Counted from the stretch's first letter, positions 35,665 to 49,689 are shown. The stretch is DNA of 64,000 nt from Lichenostomus cassidix (GCA_008360975.2 CM039211.1:69957965-70021964); one strand, 5' to 3'. Numbers and translations are program-made. The notes: a model not told the origin generated them from the sequence alone.

Positions 35665-38600
35665 TTGAAAGAAAAAGACTTCATCCCTGTCACTTCTAAG
35701 ACTCACAGTCAGATGCCGAGATACACTGGGATTCCTGAGCTTTCATTAATTTCTGCTTTAGCCCTCATATGATTGAATATTTTTGACACAAAATGTTATT
35801 ACATTAACTCAAACTGGCCTGAGAAGATTTAACTCATCTTGGATAGCTGGTGGCATGATTTTCAAACATTAAGAACAGTCTTCAATGTGGTTCATAAATT
35901 TAGAAATGGATTGTGAAGTCACTCAATTATTTGGAAATATGAAGATTTCTCATCATATTTTCCAAAAAGAACAATGTTGTGTCAGCCCAGTTAACTTCCT
36001 GAGGACAGCCCAGCATGAGACCAGAGTTTCTGTGGGCTTCCACTGCAGTCAGGGAAGGAGATATTAATGATGTGATATAAATTGTTCCAGGAGAAATCTC
36101 ATTTTATGACATTTCTGCCTCTTTAAAATAATTGTCAATATTATTAGAAATGATAATACTATCAGTTTTTGTTGTTTATTCAGGAATCTAATGCTAGACA
36201 ACAGGAGGCATGGCTCAGAGTATAGTAAATGTAGGGAACATTTCTGCATGTTAAAATGTTTGGGATGGCTACTGGGAGGACTCAGTCCAATCCTCTTCCC
36301 ACTGAAATCAGAAAATGGTGGATAACACCTCCTAACCACAATTGTTAAAGAGATGTATTTTATCCTGGAAATGGACAAATACAGAGGATTAATACATTTG
36401 GGAACTCTTAGATTTCCTTATAATCTTTGTTTTTCAAACAAAGTACTTGCAATTTTTTAAAATTCTAGCTTATTTGGAAACACAGATATTAATGTTTTTC
36501 ACTGAAAATTGTGAAATCTTTTGACCAATTGAAAACCTTTACTACTTTAAACTAGGTTTCTTTTTTGTAAAATATTTGTTTTTCTCATCTAAACTATGGG
36601 GGATTTTGTTTGTTTGTTTCAGTAAAGAAAAACTGTCAAAAATTTTACAAGCTATATTTCTCTCTCCCCTGCCAAGTTTTGTCTTGTGCTTCTAACCCAA
36701 AATGAATATTATTTTTCCTTCAGATTATTCTTTTGTTTAACTGCAGCCCATCATGCACACACTGTTAAATCTCCTCTTCAGGTACTCGACCTTATCCCAT
36801 GTCTGCACTGTTTTCTTTCTCCCACCTCGTGCCTATAAATATATCTTTAAAGCCCACTCTCTACCATTTGTTCTGAAAACTAACTGTTTGCACATTTGCT
36901 TTCCAGATGTTGCTGCCAACAAATTATTCCCCAGTGATTTAAGCTTGAATTTCACCCATTACTGTTTAGCTTATAGGACATATTCCTGGAACTCAGAAGA
37001 CTTTTAACTTCAGTTTGTGTTCCTTCCCTCAGGAAAACTCAAAACAAAATAGTAAATTTTCACCCCAAAACAGACCATTGGAAAGGTTGAAATGCAACAA
37101 ATGGCTTCTAAATAAACAATTAAATAAAATAATCCACTGTGCCATTTGGTCATACTGCTTAAAAGTGTTGTGATGTTCAATAGAACACAGATCTCCCACA
37201 AAAGATCAAGCTTACTGTAAAAGCAGCACCATCGCAATTACAGCGGTTTTAATACTAAAATTCCTAAAATTCCTGAAGTGTATCACAATATAAAATGTCA
37301 AGTATTTTTACACATGGCACTTTTCTACCACTATTCCTAATTTCCACTATAGACCAGAGATCTCATTTATTCTTGCCTGGGTAATTAAATCAGTACTAAA
37401 CTGAGTGTACCAGAACTCATGAAATTGCTACCCCTGTCTGCAATGAGAACGCTGAAAATCTTTCTCCAGGTGCTGCCAGTCCGTATGGATCCCAGTTGCC
37501 AAAGCTTCATATCTGTGTTGGAGGTGGCTTAATTGGTAATAGAAGCTCTGTAATAGAATCATTTCTGTATTCTCTTGCTCACCCCATTCCACCAGGGCAG
37601 CAATTCTCTCTCCTCTTCCCCATGGTCCTTCTGCCCCCTGATGAATTTGGAAGGTGCTGGTGGTGCCTTGCTGTGCAAAGGGGATAGAGAAGGAGGCTTA
37701 CCACCCTTTGATCTAGTCTTGCCTTTTGGCAAAGTTCTTGCTCCATTTCTTTGGTCATATTCTGCATCTAACATGGAATTTTCCTGCATTGAGGCAGGGA
37801 AGAAGTGGCAACATAAGTTTGAACTGACTGTCCATTTATTTTTATTTCCTTCTCTTATTCCTGAGTTACTTTTGCATCATTCAGAAGAGATTTTGGCATT
37901 TGGTTTGGGGTTTTGGTTGCTTGTTTGAATTTTTCTTTAATCAGCAGTATCACATGGACTACTACTGTGCAGTAGATGTGGTAATTTAAGAGAGAAATAA
38001 AGTGCAGTGCTCAAATAGTTAATGCTATTTCAGGGATCTATGTCTAAAAATCAATTTTAGTTATTCACAACCTTTTTTCTTCTTTCCTCACTCAATTACC
38101 TTATTGACCACTTATTTATAAACTAAAAAAGACACATATTCTCCCCATCTGTTCCATAGAGGAAAGAAAAAAATGGCCTTATTTAATCCTGATGTTGGTG
38201 GAATTCTACCAAGGGAAAATTTGGCTCAAATGTTCCTGAAGAAAGCCATTGAATGAAAATAGATTTTTCTTTGGCTTAGTTATTCATTTTGCCTCATTTT
38301 ATTTTTAAAATATATGTTTTCACATAATCTCACCAGATGCAGATGTCTGGTCCTGACTGTTAAAATTCAAGTAAATTATAATTTCACATATGCATAATAA
38401 TATTCAAAACCAATAACGTTTAACATGGTTGCATAATTTTAATAAAATTATGTCCTTATTTCTCATGAGAAGAAAGGATGGTGAAAGTATATCTTTAAGT
38501 GAGGTACTGGACGATGAAATAAACAGGTAAAGTAAACATTTTGAAAAGTTGTTCCCAGAAAATAAAAGTGGGTAAGTTTCTTAACTGCTAAACACCATTA

Positions 38601-40018
38601 CCTGCTATTGAGTTCCACTGCAGAGAGTGGATTAACAGCTGTTGTCAGAAATTGTTGGTGTAATGGAATTATTTATGGTGTCATCTGTTTAATTCTTGTG
38701 GGAAATGTTCACACAGTCTGTCAATGAAGTGCATGAATACAGCTAAAGCATGGTTTATTGACTATTCCAAATTATTTCATTTTATGTATGGCAAAACAGG
38801 CAAATATGAAAATGTTAGCATTATTTGGCTCCTCCAAGTTTATCTGATGAATGTTAGAGGGGATTGGGAATATGGCTTCCCCTTCTTCTTCCTCTGATCA
38901 GACTTCCTTGGTACCACTTGGTTTGCTCAGAAGTTCACACTTAACAAATACAACAGAGCACTTTTATTACAAAGAAAAATACCTCGTAAAGATTGATGGA
39001 GATTAATTCTGGTCCACTCATTCTCATCTGGTGCTTCAAAAAACATTTGGGGTAAAACCATTCGTCTCTGTGTGTTCTTATTTTTCATTTCTGCGCAATT
39101 CTGCCATTGTCTCTCTTGGCTGGGGCTAGAAGCACAATTGCAGAAATGCCACCAGAAAGGCTGTGCTACTGGGGAATAGATGAGGCATGTTGTTTCAGAT
39201 TTAATTAGAAAAGTTTTGTACAGATTTGCTCTGTAGGCCACATTTCAACATTAAAGTTGAGGGCAGCTGATGCCATCTGCTCCATTTAATGCAAATTCAA
39301 TGCAGCCCTTCGGCTCTTGGCAACTTACCAATACGGTCCTCAAATTATTTGGGCAAAGTATGACCACCCCTGCTGAACAGAGTGCCCCTGCTTTCTCCCC
39401 CCTCCTGCCTAAGCAGTGATGGATTTTTTGTGCTTCTCTGGCTGGTCATGAATGATTTTGAGGAAAAGGATATTTTCTATCAATCAAAAAACAACACTCA
39501 TCATTAGTCTTCTGGGACACATGCTGCAAACCCTTAGGACCAGCTTTTCAGAGGAAGAGAATATTGTTTCTGATGTGAAGTTGATGGATGTTTCATGTAC
39601 TGTGTGTGACAATGACACAAGAATTTCCAAGAGCAGAGGATCCTCCCAAACCTGTCTTAGCTGCTTTATGTGATCCAGGCTTTAAAGAACATCTATGCCT
39701 CACTTCCTAATGGGTGCCAATACCGAAAAATACAAAGAGAAGCCCAGGAGAAAAAGTTGTTGTTAGAAGGTAATTATTTGTCATGTTTTCTGTCCAGTTC
39801 TGAAGGGAACAGCCAGGGAGCAGGGGTCTGCCTTTCTTGTGACTTAGCAAAGCATTACATACAGCTATGGAGGAGTGGAAATTACCAATAAAGTAAAAAA
39901 AAATTATATTCATTATTATCCATTTCTAATTTAAGCACTATATAAGTTTATATAAATTGCCATATATTTGATCAGAAGAGCAATTTCTAAAGTCCTCTTT
40001 AATAAATTGACCTGTATT
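35665..40018. other. Unique AT-rich DNA, no gene seen
   Basis: No exon or transposon is recognised. The stretch 38330-38460 is strongly AT-rich with TAATAAT and ATAATTTTAATAAAATTAT palindrome-like words. Confidence 0.4.
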
Positions 40019-40092
40019 AAAAAAATCAACCAAAAAAATCAACCAAAAAACCCCAAAAAAAAACCAAAAAGCAAAACACCCCAAAAAAACCC
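40019..40092. repeat. A/C-rich low-complexity tract
   Basis: Runs of A broken by CC and CAACC, with a doubled AAAAAAATCAACC word at its start. It is simple sequence. Confidence 0.9.
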
Positions 40093-40644
40093 ACGCAGAC
40101 ATATCCTTATTAATGTGTTTGGCTTTAGAGTTGCCTTAGTAGATCAAACTGATTATTCTGTTTTACAGAAGGAGATAGCAGACAAAGGGAGTCCAGATGA
40201 TTTTCCTAAGGTCACTTGGGAAATTTATTACAGACTGAGGGAACAGTCTGTGGGAACAGAATTGAGGGAACATATCCATGTGTCCCATTGCCAAGCTAAT
40301 GCTCAAGCTACTGTGTGTGTTCATCATGGAAATAACTATATCAAAAAATATGATATTCGTTCTGCCATGGGTGCAATATCTCTCAAGAATAATTGCACAC
40401 TTGATACTTAAGAGAGGAGAAATTCAGTGTATTAAAAAAAGGAAATGGAGGAAGAAAAAGGGGGAGGAACAAAGTGAGCAGGATGCAGTAAGTCTGTTAC
40501 CTGTGACACTCCTTTCAATGTGCTGTCATGCCTTGAGATCTGTATTTATGCACGTTTGTAGAAATCCACTCCAAAGCTCTCTGACAGGGGCTGAACTGCA
40601 CCAGCTACAGTGGCTGAAGGTTTCAGAAAGAGGGCAATGTCAAA

Positions 40645-40746
40645 CTCTTTGTTGTGGCAAAAATTTAATGAGGAATAAGAATAAAAAACCTTATATTTTT
40701 CTATTCATCTCTTTGTTGTAGCAAAAATTTAATAAGGAATAAGAAT
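40645..40746 (+). repeat. 38-bp direct repeat, 64-bp period
   Basis: CTCTTTGTTGTGGCAAAAAT... at 40645-40682 recurs at 40709-40746 with two A/G differences. The period of 64 bp fits one local tandem duplication followed by divergence of the spacer. Confidence 0.88.
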
Positions 40747-40844
40747 CACAAGGGGCAAATTCATACATCCATACCTTTTTTTTTTTTTTTTTCTTGTTTA
40801 ATAATTTCTTGATTTATTTGCTTGTTTGCTTGCTGTGCATCGAG

Positions 40845-41065
40845 GACAGGCTGGACATTAGGAAATCTTACTTTATCAGAGGGGTAGAAAAACACTGTGC
40901 CAGGTTATCAAAGGGGTTTGCTACTCTCTATCCTTGAAGGTTTTTATCATTCTCCTAGAAAAGTTCATCTATGATCAAATCTTGTGAGGGCCACAGTCAC
41001 AATCCCACTACGAACAGAAGGTTCAAGGAGAACCTCCAGAGGTCTACAGTTTTGTAATTATTTAA
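40845..41065 (+). mobile_element. Degenerate CR1 LINE fragment
   Basis: GGCTGGACATTAGGAAATC (40849-40867), then AGGGGTAGAAAAACACTGTGCCAGG (40880-40904) and a TCCTTGAAGGTTTTTATCAT block follow the CR1 3' order. CTCCAGAGGTCTACAGTTTT (41034-41053) may be the decayed terminus. It is weaker than the other copies, and the part after about 40985 is uncertain. Confidence 0.6.
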
Positions 41066-42385
41066 GAGATTATTCGTGGGGGCCCAGCTTCCTTTGGGAA
41101 CTCCAGACATTCTGATGGAACATCTGGAATTCAAAAACTTAGCAACTTCAAGGGTTTTCATGTAATTAAAAGGATTCCAGTTCAACTACCTGTGAGAAAG
41201 TCACTAAAGGCTCTGTTTATAATCCATGAACATTAAAAAACCCTTCTGAGGTATAGTTCAGATAATTTTGAGACAGAATGTAGATGCCACTTTTAAAATG
41301 AGGTGAATCTTACAACAGATGAACCCTTTCTCTTCTTTGACCAGAGAGGTCGTAGGAGAAGGAGGTCAAACAAAACCCTCTACACTGCAGCTACCTACAC
41401 TTAGTTAGAAGAAACGAGGTCTTCACTGGCACTGATATAAATTTTTCATTCACATGGATTTTTCCTTTTGGCAGAACAAAGGTGATTTCTCAGAATTCAT
41501 ATTAGTCTTAGGTTAATGTACTGGTGCTAGTTTTCTTGATTACACTGAGCTTTGGATGAGGGCCTAATTCCAAAGGCTTCTCTTTGGAAAGATTGCTGAA
41601 GAAACAAGCATCATTAGGGATGATACACTAGGTGAGGGAGATGGGGAATTTAGTTGATTGTTTCAGCTGTGAGGTACCTAGAAATATAGTACCTTATGAG
41701 GTTGCTCTTTCTGCTTTGATATATTGTGTTTGTCAGTGGTGCCTGCCACACTCAGATAGGCACCTCTTCTTGTTTTGCAAATGTAACTGTCTCAATAAGG
41801 ATAATTAAATAAAGCCCCTGAGGTCCCATGTACCACAGTTCCTATTTCTTTCTTTCTGTTCTAGCCCAGGAAGTGGAGGGGGGAAGGGTAGCAGCTCATT
41901 ACCTCCCAGTTTACATTTGGGAGGGTTGTGGCTGCATCAATGCAATGAACTGTACTCTACTTCCAAGGCTTGAATCCAAAACACTCCAAGACTGTGGTCA
42001 TCTTCTGGGCTCATTAATTTGTCTGGGATACACAGGATCAGTGAAAGGCCTTTGCTTTTGGGAGATTTCTGAAAAGCGTTTGAACTGATGTTGCACCCTC
42101 TTCCATCAATTCAGTCACTCCTGTTTCTCAAGGCTGAATGTACACACTTTAAACTGTGTCTCAGGAGGCAGAGTATTAATGAAACCAAATAAATAAAAGC
42201 CTGTAATAAAATGAGGATAAAATTCAGTTTCTGGAAAGAATTTTCTAAAACAAATTTAACAATTCCTACCCCTGAAACATCAAAAAAATATAATCAGAGA
42301 TACACCATGCATGTTACTAGGTTCTATGTACTAATTGCTTGTTTCCCTATGAATGTCTTAAATTGCTGTAATGAAACTAAATGGT
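41066..42385. other. Unique DNA, no gene seen
   Basis: No exon, RNA gene or known repeat is recognised. The sequence turns AT-rich before the purine tract. Confidence 0.4.
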
Positions 42386-42750
42386 GAAAAAAAAAAAAAA
42401 AGAAAAAGAAAAAGAAAAGAAAAAGAAAAAGAAAAAGAAAAAGAAAAAGAGAAAAAAAGAAAAAGAGAAAAAAAGAAAAAGAAAAAAAGAAAAGAAAAGA
42501 AAAGAAAAAGAAAAGAAAACGAAAAAGAAAAAAAGAAAAAAAAAAAAGAAAAAAGAAAAAAGAAAAAGAAAAAGAAAAAGAAAAAGAAAAAGAAAAAGAA
42601 AAAGAGAAAAAGAGAAAAAAAAGAAAAAGAGAAAAAAAAGAAAAAAGAAGAAAGAAAAAGAAAAAGAAAAAGAAAAAGAAAAAGAAAAAGAAAAAGAAAA
42701 AGAAAAAGAAAAAGAAAAAGAAAAAGAAAAAAAGAAAAAGAAAAAGAAAA
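42386..42750. repeat. 365-bp polypurine microsatellite (GAAAAA)n
   Basis: Almost pure purine on the plus strand, chiefly GAAAAA hexamers, with GAAAA, GAGAAAA and poly-A variants and a single C at 42520. The two best hexamer runs are about 42563-42604 and 42653-42728. Its Lys/Arg/Glu open frames (two plus-strand frames of 134 codons) are artefacts. Assembly length may be unreliable. Confidence 0.95.
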
Positions 42751-45700
42751 TTATGTCCTGGTTGGAAGTAAGTAACCTGGGATAACCATTATGGTAAATT
42801 TTTAATAAGAAGATGAAGCATTGAGTGATTTACTGCTAATCCCATTGCGTGATCTGGAGGAGACTGAAGAACAAAGGTTTACCGTCCCTTTGGAGACTTG
42901 TTTCATCTGCACATCAGCTTACAATTAATGGCCATTTAACTGTTGTTCTCCTGCTGGACATTGGTGGATTGATTCAGTAAATAAAAGTGACAGAGCAGTG
43001 TCCCATGGCAGTATAATAGAAACTGGCTGCACCTGTTATTTGCGAATCATTGCTTGCCAGGGCATTGACCTTTTCTAATCTAGCTAAAACTAATAGGAGA
43101 AATTATAGGACTGATTAGTTAAATTTAATTATAAGAAGTTGTATGGCAGAATCTCAGTTCCTTGAAATTCATTGCAAACCACAGCACCGTGTCAACAACA
43201 CCAACTCCTCCCTTTTTCCTAACTACTCTTTACCTTGTGGTAATGACCAGTTGGTTAGTTAACACTTATCAAAGCAAAAAGCAGCTATTACCCACTCTAA
43301 GGGCTTGTTTGGAGGAAAAGACTACTGTATAATGAGCAGTATGTAACATCAAAGGCTGTTCTTGCTTTCTCTTTCCTAATGAATAAAGAGCAAGGAAGTA
43401 TTATGCCGAGAGAAGAAAAAAAAAACAAGATGTAAAACCCTCAAACTCTAACCAAAAGCCAAAAAAATGGTGTGGGTCCTACAAGCATGTGTTCTCTGCA
43501 TCCCAATCCAGTAAGGAAACAACTGCCATCAAGTAAGTGATCATTTAAACATATCCAATGACAGGTTTGTCCTCTATTTCAGCTGGCAGGGATAAGAGGA
43601 AAGGGATAGGTATAGAGAGCATAGGGGAAGGCTGGGCAGAGTAATTTAATTTCTTTATCCCTGCTGCTCTTACTGAAGGTAGTAGAGAAAGAAAACTGCT
43701 CTGGATTACACAGCTGGCTTAATACTGTTTCTCTCTTGAAAAAAATGGCTACAGGGATGGATGTGAAGCTGGTCAGGACCCCAAACAAATCCTGAGCAGG
43801 TCCCCAAGCTATTAGGGAATACAACAAAGTTTGCACAGCAAGTGCAAGATGGTGATCAGGACTGCAGGAACTGCATAGAACTGTTTTCACTGTTGAATTT
43901 GTTAGCAGTGCCTGAGGATTTTTGCAGAGTGTATCTCCAAGTTTATTCAGTAATATCTTGATGAAAAAAGAAAAGGAGAAACCAGGACGCCTTCTTTCTT
44001 GTCTCAAATTTTAAAAGTGCAAACCCCAACTTCTTCTTCACCCCAGCTTATTCTGGAGGGAAAGAGAAAAAACATGACCCACTTACCTGACAGGGTATCC
44101 AAAGCACTGGATAAGCACTGGATAAGCACTGGATACAACAAAAGTATGCACAAGCACTCTGTGAGTTGCTGCCCTGTGGAGCTAAGCCGAAGGAGCAAGG
44201 TAAGGGCAGAAAAACATAGTTGTTGATTAAGACTAAGGAAATTGTGACATCCTCAGTGCCAACATTTGGCTAGCTATGCTCACACTGTTCTCCAAAACCA
44301 GGAAAACACAACTGCAGGAGGCCAGTTGAAATGGGTGCAAAGTTGGGCTGGGATGGAAAGCACAGCATGAATCCTCCTGTCCCCTGAGCCTCCTGGCAGG
44401 AAGCAGAGAGAGAACTGGACAAAAATGTGGCTGGATTCATTTACTGCACAGCTAAGCCCTCCACAGGAATACAGACATGTAAACATGTGGCTAACAATCC
44501 TAAAATTAATGTGCCATGTTCAAATGGACTTTGAACCATTTGCTTTCATTTTGTCAGCGCTTGCTTCTTGGAAAACAGAGGGGAAAAAGCAAGGGGGAAA
44601 GGGGAAGAAAATAAGGATGAAAGTAAAGGATTAATAAAAGCCAAACACAGCAGTGTGACAGGCATCTTGAGAGGTCTCCAAACATCTGTCAGACAGTGCA
44701 CATCAGACACAGTGAGTGGTGTCACTGGTATTGGAAACCATGGCAGAGTCAGAAGTAGCACAGATGAGGCAAAAATACTTCCCAAGGAACATGAGTAAGC
44801 TGTGACTATCGGGGAAAAAAAAAAAAAGAAGGAAAAAACAGAGATACCAGGTTTCTTCCTTTGTGTCTTTGAAAAAGCCATTGTTTTTTGGAGAGCTTGG
44901 ACACCTTAACTTCCTTGATGACTGTCTGCTTTTGTTTAAATGCAGAGCAGAAAATACAACTCTCATTGTGTCTCCCTCTTGGCATCATTTTTGCTGCCAT
45001 GAACCAAATGCTATGATGCATATAATTCTGGAAAAAGTCTGGAAATCACGATGCAATAACTCAGAATACTCCTCAAGCAAGAAAAGGGCTCCCAGTGTGA
45101 GATGGCAATTTTTACAGAGGCATCATAAGGGACAATCTGAATAAAGAAGATAATTTGTGAGAAGAGGAAGAACAGAAAGGGAACAAGATTTAACCAAAGT
45201 CATGCAGCAGGACAGTAGTGGCACCAGAAATAAATCATAGGTCTTCTGATTTAGTTCAAGGTGCATCAACTAAAATAATATTTCCTAGAAAGATTTCTCC
45301 ACTGTGAATTGGAGCAGATCCTCACATGAACAGTCTGTCACGTTCTGGTCAGTGTCTGAATTTATGGAAAAAGCTAGGATTTAATATGCTGAAGTTATGC
45401 TGGATGTATCGCAATTAACAATGAAATTTTGACTAAAAATCCAGACATTTCTTACCAACTTGTTCCATTTTCCACATTCTGTGTTTGTCTGTAATTGCAC
45501 ATCTGCTCAAATATGGGACACTTGGGTTACACGACAGATTATTCAAAATCACCTCCAAAACACAGAAAAATTATTCTGCTTTTTTTGTGTCCCTCAGCTG
45601 TTCCTATTACTTCTTAAAAAAAAAAAAAATTATTCCTCATGTTAGACATGGTGCCCCTTGGGTAACTAAAGGCTGGCGATCTTTAATTAAATTAATCAAA

Positions 45701-48700
45701 GCCAGGGACAAAATCTGTGGGGAATATTGGGAAAGCCTCTAGGTTAATTAATCAGACACAGAGAAGTAGTTTAAGCTCAAAACATTGCTGCTGTGCTTTC
45801 TTAAAACATGAACTGATATGAATAGAAATATTTTCAGTTGCTGTTTTATAAAGGGCACTGAGAAAAGTTATCATTTAGCTCTTCAGCTCGTCCAAGGTCA
45901 TATATGATTTTTCCTAGTAAAGGCAAAATAGTTCTAATTTTAGTCCTAGCCTCTGTCCCCATTATTCCTCAAGTCCAATTCTTGTTTCCTATTCTTTTTT
46001 TTTTTTTTTTCTGTCTTGTAAGTACAAATTTACTACTCATGAAAGAAAGTAACTAATTACTCCTGAAGGAAATGAGGCAAAGTGATCAAAATTGCATCTT
46101 CTTTCTTCCCTGTGCAATTACAGAAATTACACTTTTCTGTCATTGTAAATAATCTACCATGTGCCCCAGGACCCAGAATTAGTTATTGGCGAGTGATTAA
46201 GGGCAGATCTTCAGCACAGGCATTGGTGGTCCCTCTTGACCTTATAAAGAAAATATGTCCAGTGAAATCCTCCTGCTTGTAAACAAAAAGCATCAAATGT
46301 GAGGCCGACTGGACTTTTATAGGAGCAGTGAAAGAAATTGACAGATTTTCTAGTAGCTCCATGTTGGGTGGTTCTTGCCTCTCGTTGTCTCTCAAGAGCC
46401 TTTCTCAGTCTGATCCCTGTCAGTCAATCTCATAATTACCAAGAAGGTCTAACAGGTCATGATTTCCAGCTTAATATCTTAGAGAATTGTCCTCAAGTGT
46501 CTTGGCTGAAACCTTAATTTTATTTTTGATGTGACCATGTCCAAGTCTTGGAGGTTGCAGAGGAATGAGGTAGGTCTGGGAAGGCTGTTTAGCACCACGA
46601 CACAAAAAGTTGGTCCCCACATTTTAGCAGAATTACTATTTTCTTTACATTAATTTTCTACAGTAATCTTTTCAGTTCTGTCTCCTCTATATGATGTTTT
46701 ACACTTTGCATATGCCTCTTTCTTGCCCTTGATTGCTTTTTGCCCACTCATATTCATTCAAATTAACATTTTTACTTCCAGCATATTTATTGCTAGTTGG
46801 CATGAATAACCCTTGGGTATAAATTAATTTATATTTGAATACTTTCAATTTCCACTCTAATTCATATGTTTCAGTTAAGCCCCTGATGTCAAAAAGCCTC
46901 TCTAGGGAAGAGTGGATGGCTCAGGGGATAAGTAATAAACTCCTTTGTCTTTTCCCTGTGGACCACTGCTTCAACTGGGCCTGTAGAGAGTTGGTAGTAG
47001 CTGACAGTCCTTATTCTTCACTGGTTTTATAGACTTGAGTTGCACAGGCTCCAATGCTTTCATACCATCATCAAAACTGGGTGAAGAAAGAAAATTTTTT
47101 TCCTTCAAATGCACATAGTCAAATAGAAGATTAAACAAGAGTTTGCTGGAATTATATTAACATACTTCCTCCTGGTTGTTCCCAGGGTTTGGGTTATTAT
47201 TTATATTTTTCTTTATATATTTATATTTATTATACACTTATATAAAATTTCAGTTTATTTACATTTACTTAAGAACTACGAGGAGCTTTTGTTTATGAAT
47301 CAGAGCATGTTGGTGAGAGTCAAACAAGCACCACTGCAGAGGATCTAGACTATCTGTTGTTCTTGTTTTTAGTTTGTCACTAAAAGAGGCAGAAGTCTCA
47401 GCTGAGGTCAGGATCCCCTTATGCAAGGTGGGGCACATGTGCTGTTAAGAGCAAAGTTGGATTCCAAAAGGGCTTGCTGTCTGCATGGTAAGTGGGAACA
47501 AAATGCCTCCCAACAGCATTGCCTACACATGTGATGGATTTGGAGGAATGTGACAGGAAAGAATTGGATTCAAAGCATGCTAAAGAGCTGTCTGTCTCTT
47601 TCTGTCACGTGGGGAAGGAACAGGACTCTTTTTACAGCTCAAAGCTGTGTATCTAGGCAAATAATGTTCTAAAATCCCTACACCTATTTATTTCCTGCTA
47701 TTTCAGCCCCCTTTTCTCCCACAGACGCAAAGCCTCTGTGATTTGTTCAGTTTCCCCTGCTATTTATAACACTGGGGTCAACCAATTAGACAACAAGCAA
47801 GGGAAGGGAAGAAAAAATAAAAAAAAAAAATAAAGGGTGGCAGAGGTGACCAATCAGATGGCATGAACAGTGAATCAGGATTAGTGGACATTCATAGCCA
47901 GCAGCTTGCAAGAAATCCATAGGCTCAGAATTGTTCACACAAACTGCTCAATGAGCAAGTGCAGAGACACTAATCCATAAAGGTCACATTCCATCCTTGC
48001 AGATTCCTCAGACAGAAAAGGGGAAGGAGGGGGGCTAAATTAGTTGCATAAATTATTTGCGATGAATATTCTGAGAAGCTGTAGTTGTGTTTGTTTGTCA
48101 CTTCCTACCCTAATGTCAATTAGTCAGGGCCAGATGTTAGCACACATTGACAACAAAAACTCCCTCCAGGTCCCGAGGCAGAAAGTAATGAGTGAAGGTG
48201 GCAGATCTATGCTAAAAGGGTCTTTAATAGACTAAGGTCCAGGTTTTCACATGGATTTAGGTGTCTAAATCCCTTTGGAAACCTCAGCTTTGGGATTCTG
48301 TGCACAATTCAGTGAATGCATCAAGGAATTCTGGCAGTTACTTGTTTTTCTCTCATTTTGGTTTTGGCAGTCTGGCTGCTTGGCAGACAAAGGAGGGGTC
48401 GAAAAGACCCTGAAAATATGAAACAAAATGGAAAAAAAAAATTGCTAGGCTGCACTGATGCCAGGAAAAGAGCTGGTTTAGTGTCATCAACAATACCTAA
48501 AACTGCCTGTAGTTTTGAAAATAGCTTATTTTTTTTATTATTTGCTCCAAGGAATGGTTTTTAAAATCAGGCCTGCTTTTCTGTGGTTTCTGTGAAAGGA
48601 AAAATTGAAGTAACTTTTTCCATTGAGTTTAGGCTTTCCTGTATTTTTTTTTTTAATTGTTTTTACTTTATAGTTTCTCATAAATAAATTGGATTGCTGG

Positions 48701-49689
48701 GCTGAACCACATCACAAATAGAGGCTCTGTGATCTTGGTTTCAGCTTATAGTGTGTGTTATGGGGAACATATGACAATCAGGCATCAGGGAAGATATAGT
48801 CCAGTAAGGAATCATTCTTTATATGGAGGATTGAGGGCATTTGGCACTACAATTCCAGCTCCCATAAGGCACCACAGTACTGTAACCAGATGCAGTTTAC
48901 TATTGAACTGACTCCAAATGAAACATTCTCATTTAATTTAACACACCAAAATTAAATATTTTGATCTGGGAATCTGGAAGCATTTTGTTTTGACTGAAAA
49001 TGTCAAAACAAAATATTCCAACATATCTGGGTATTTTTTATTTTTCAAAAAAAGACTTTTCATGCAGAAGAAATAGATATTTTTACTTTTTTTTTGTATT
49101 TTGGTATTCTGGTTTTGTTTGCTGGAGTTCAAGATAACACCATAGAAACATGGGTGTGGAAGTACCTAAACAGGTTGTCCAATGTAGTGTCTTGACTAAG
49201 AAAGATCAGGCTTTCTAATATCATTCCTAACCAAAGAGCATTCAGTATATCCTCCAAAACTTACACAGATAAAGATTTCCAACCCATCCACCACAATCCT
49301 GATATTTTGTCAGCCTCACAATTAAGTTTTCCCTCTGATTAAATCTTCCTTTTGCAGTTTCACTCCTATCACTTGTCATGCTTCTCCTTCATTTTGCAAC
49401 AGTCTTCTCTTTATGTAAAGAAGATTGTCAGTGTGAATATGTTTTTGTAGATTAGGACACACAAATACAGTGGCTTCCTCTGGGCTCTGGGCCAAAGTCC
49501 CATGGTAACCACAGGGGTTCAATTCAGTTTGGCCAAACATAGATCCTGTTACGTTTCAGGGTGCTGTAGAGTAGAACAGAACCCACATGGGACCTGCAGG
49601 TACAGCACAGAGCTTTGGGAGTTCCCTTTGTGGAAGATGAGATAGAAGCAAAGCCATCTACACTGTTTTATGAATATTGTGTGTGCCAC
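42751..49689. other. Unique DNA, no gene seen
   Basis: No exon or transposon is recognised over about 7 kb. Small features are a three-copy 11-mer at 44103-44135, poly-A at 45616-45629, a T tract at 45996-46011, an A-rich patch at 47812-47836 and an AT-rich patch at 47190-47270. The minus-strand open frame of 142 codons at 43579-44007 has no recognised domain. Confidence 0.4.
44103..44135 (+). repeat. Three exact copies of an 11-bp unit
   Basis: AGCACTGGATA is repeated three times without a mismatch, with partial flanking matches. It is too short to be a functional array and looks like a recent slippage product. Confidence 0.9.

Noticed and set aside
42371..42785. Two overlapping 134-codon Lys/Arg/Glu frames
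   Set aside because: Artefacts of the GAAAAA purine tract, which contains no stop codon in those frames.
43579..44007. 142-codon minus-strand frame
   Set aside because: No recognised motif or splice context; it starts at a lone ATG in ordinary DNA.
44103..44135. CRISPR-like short repeat array
   Set aside because: Direct units have no spacers and the DNA is vertebrate.
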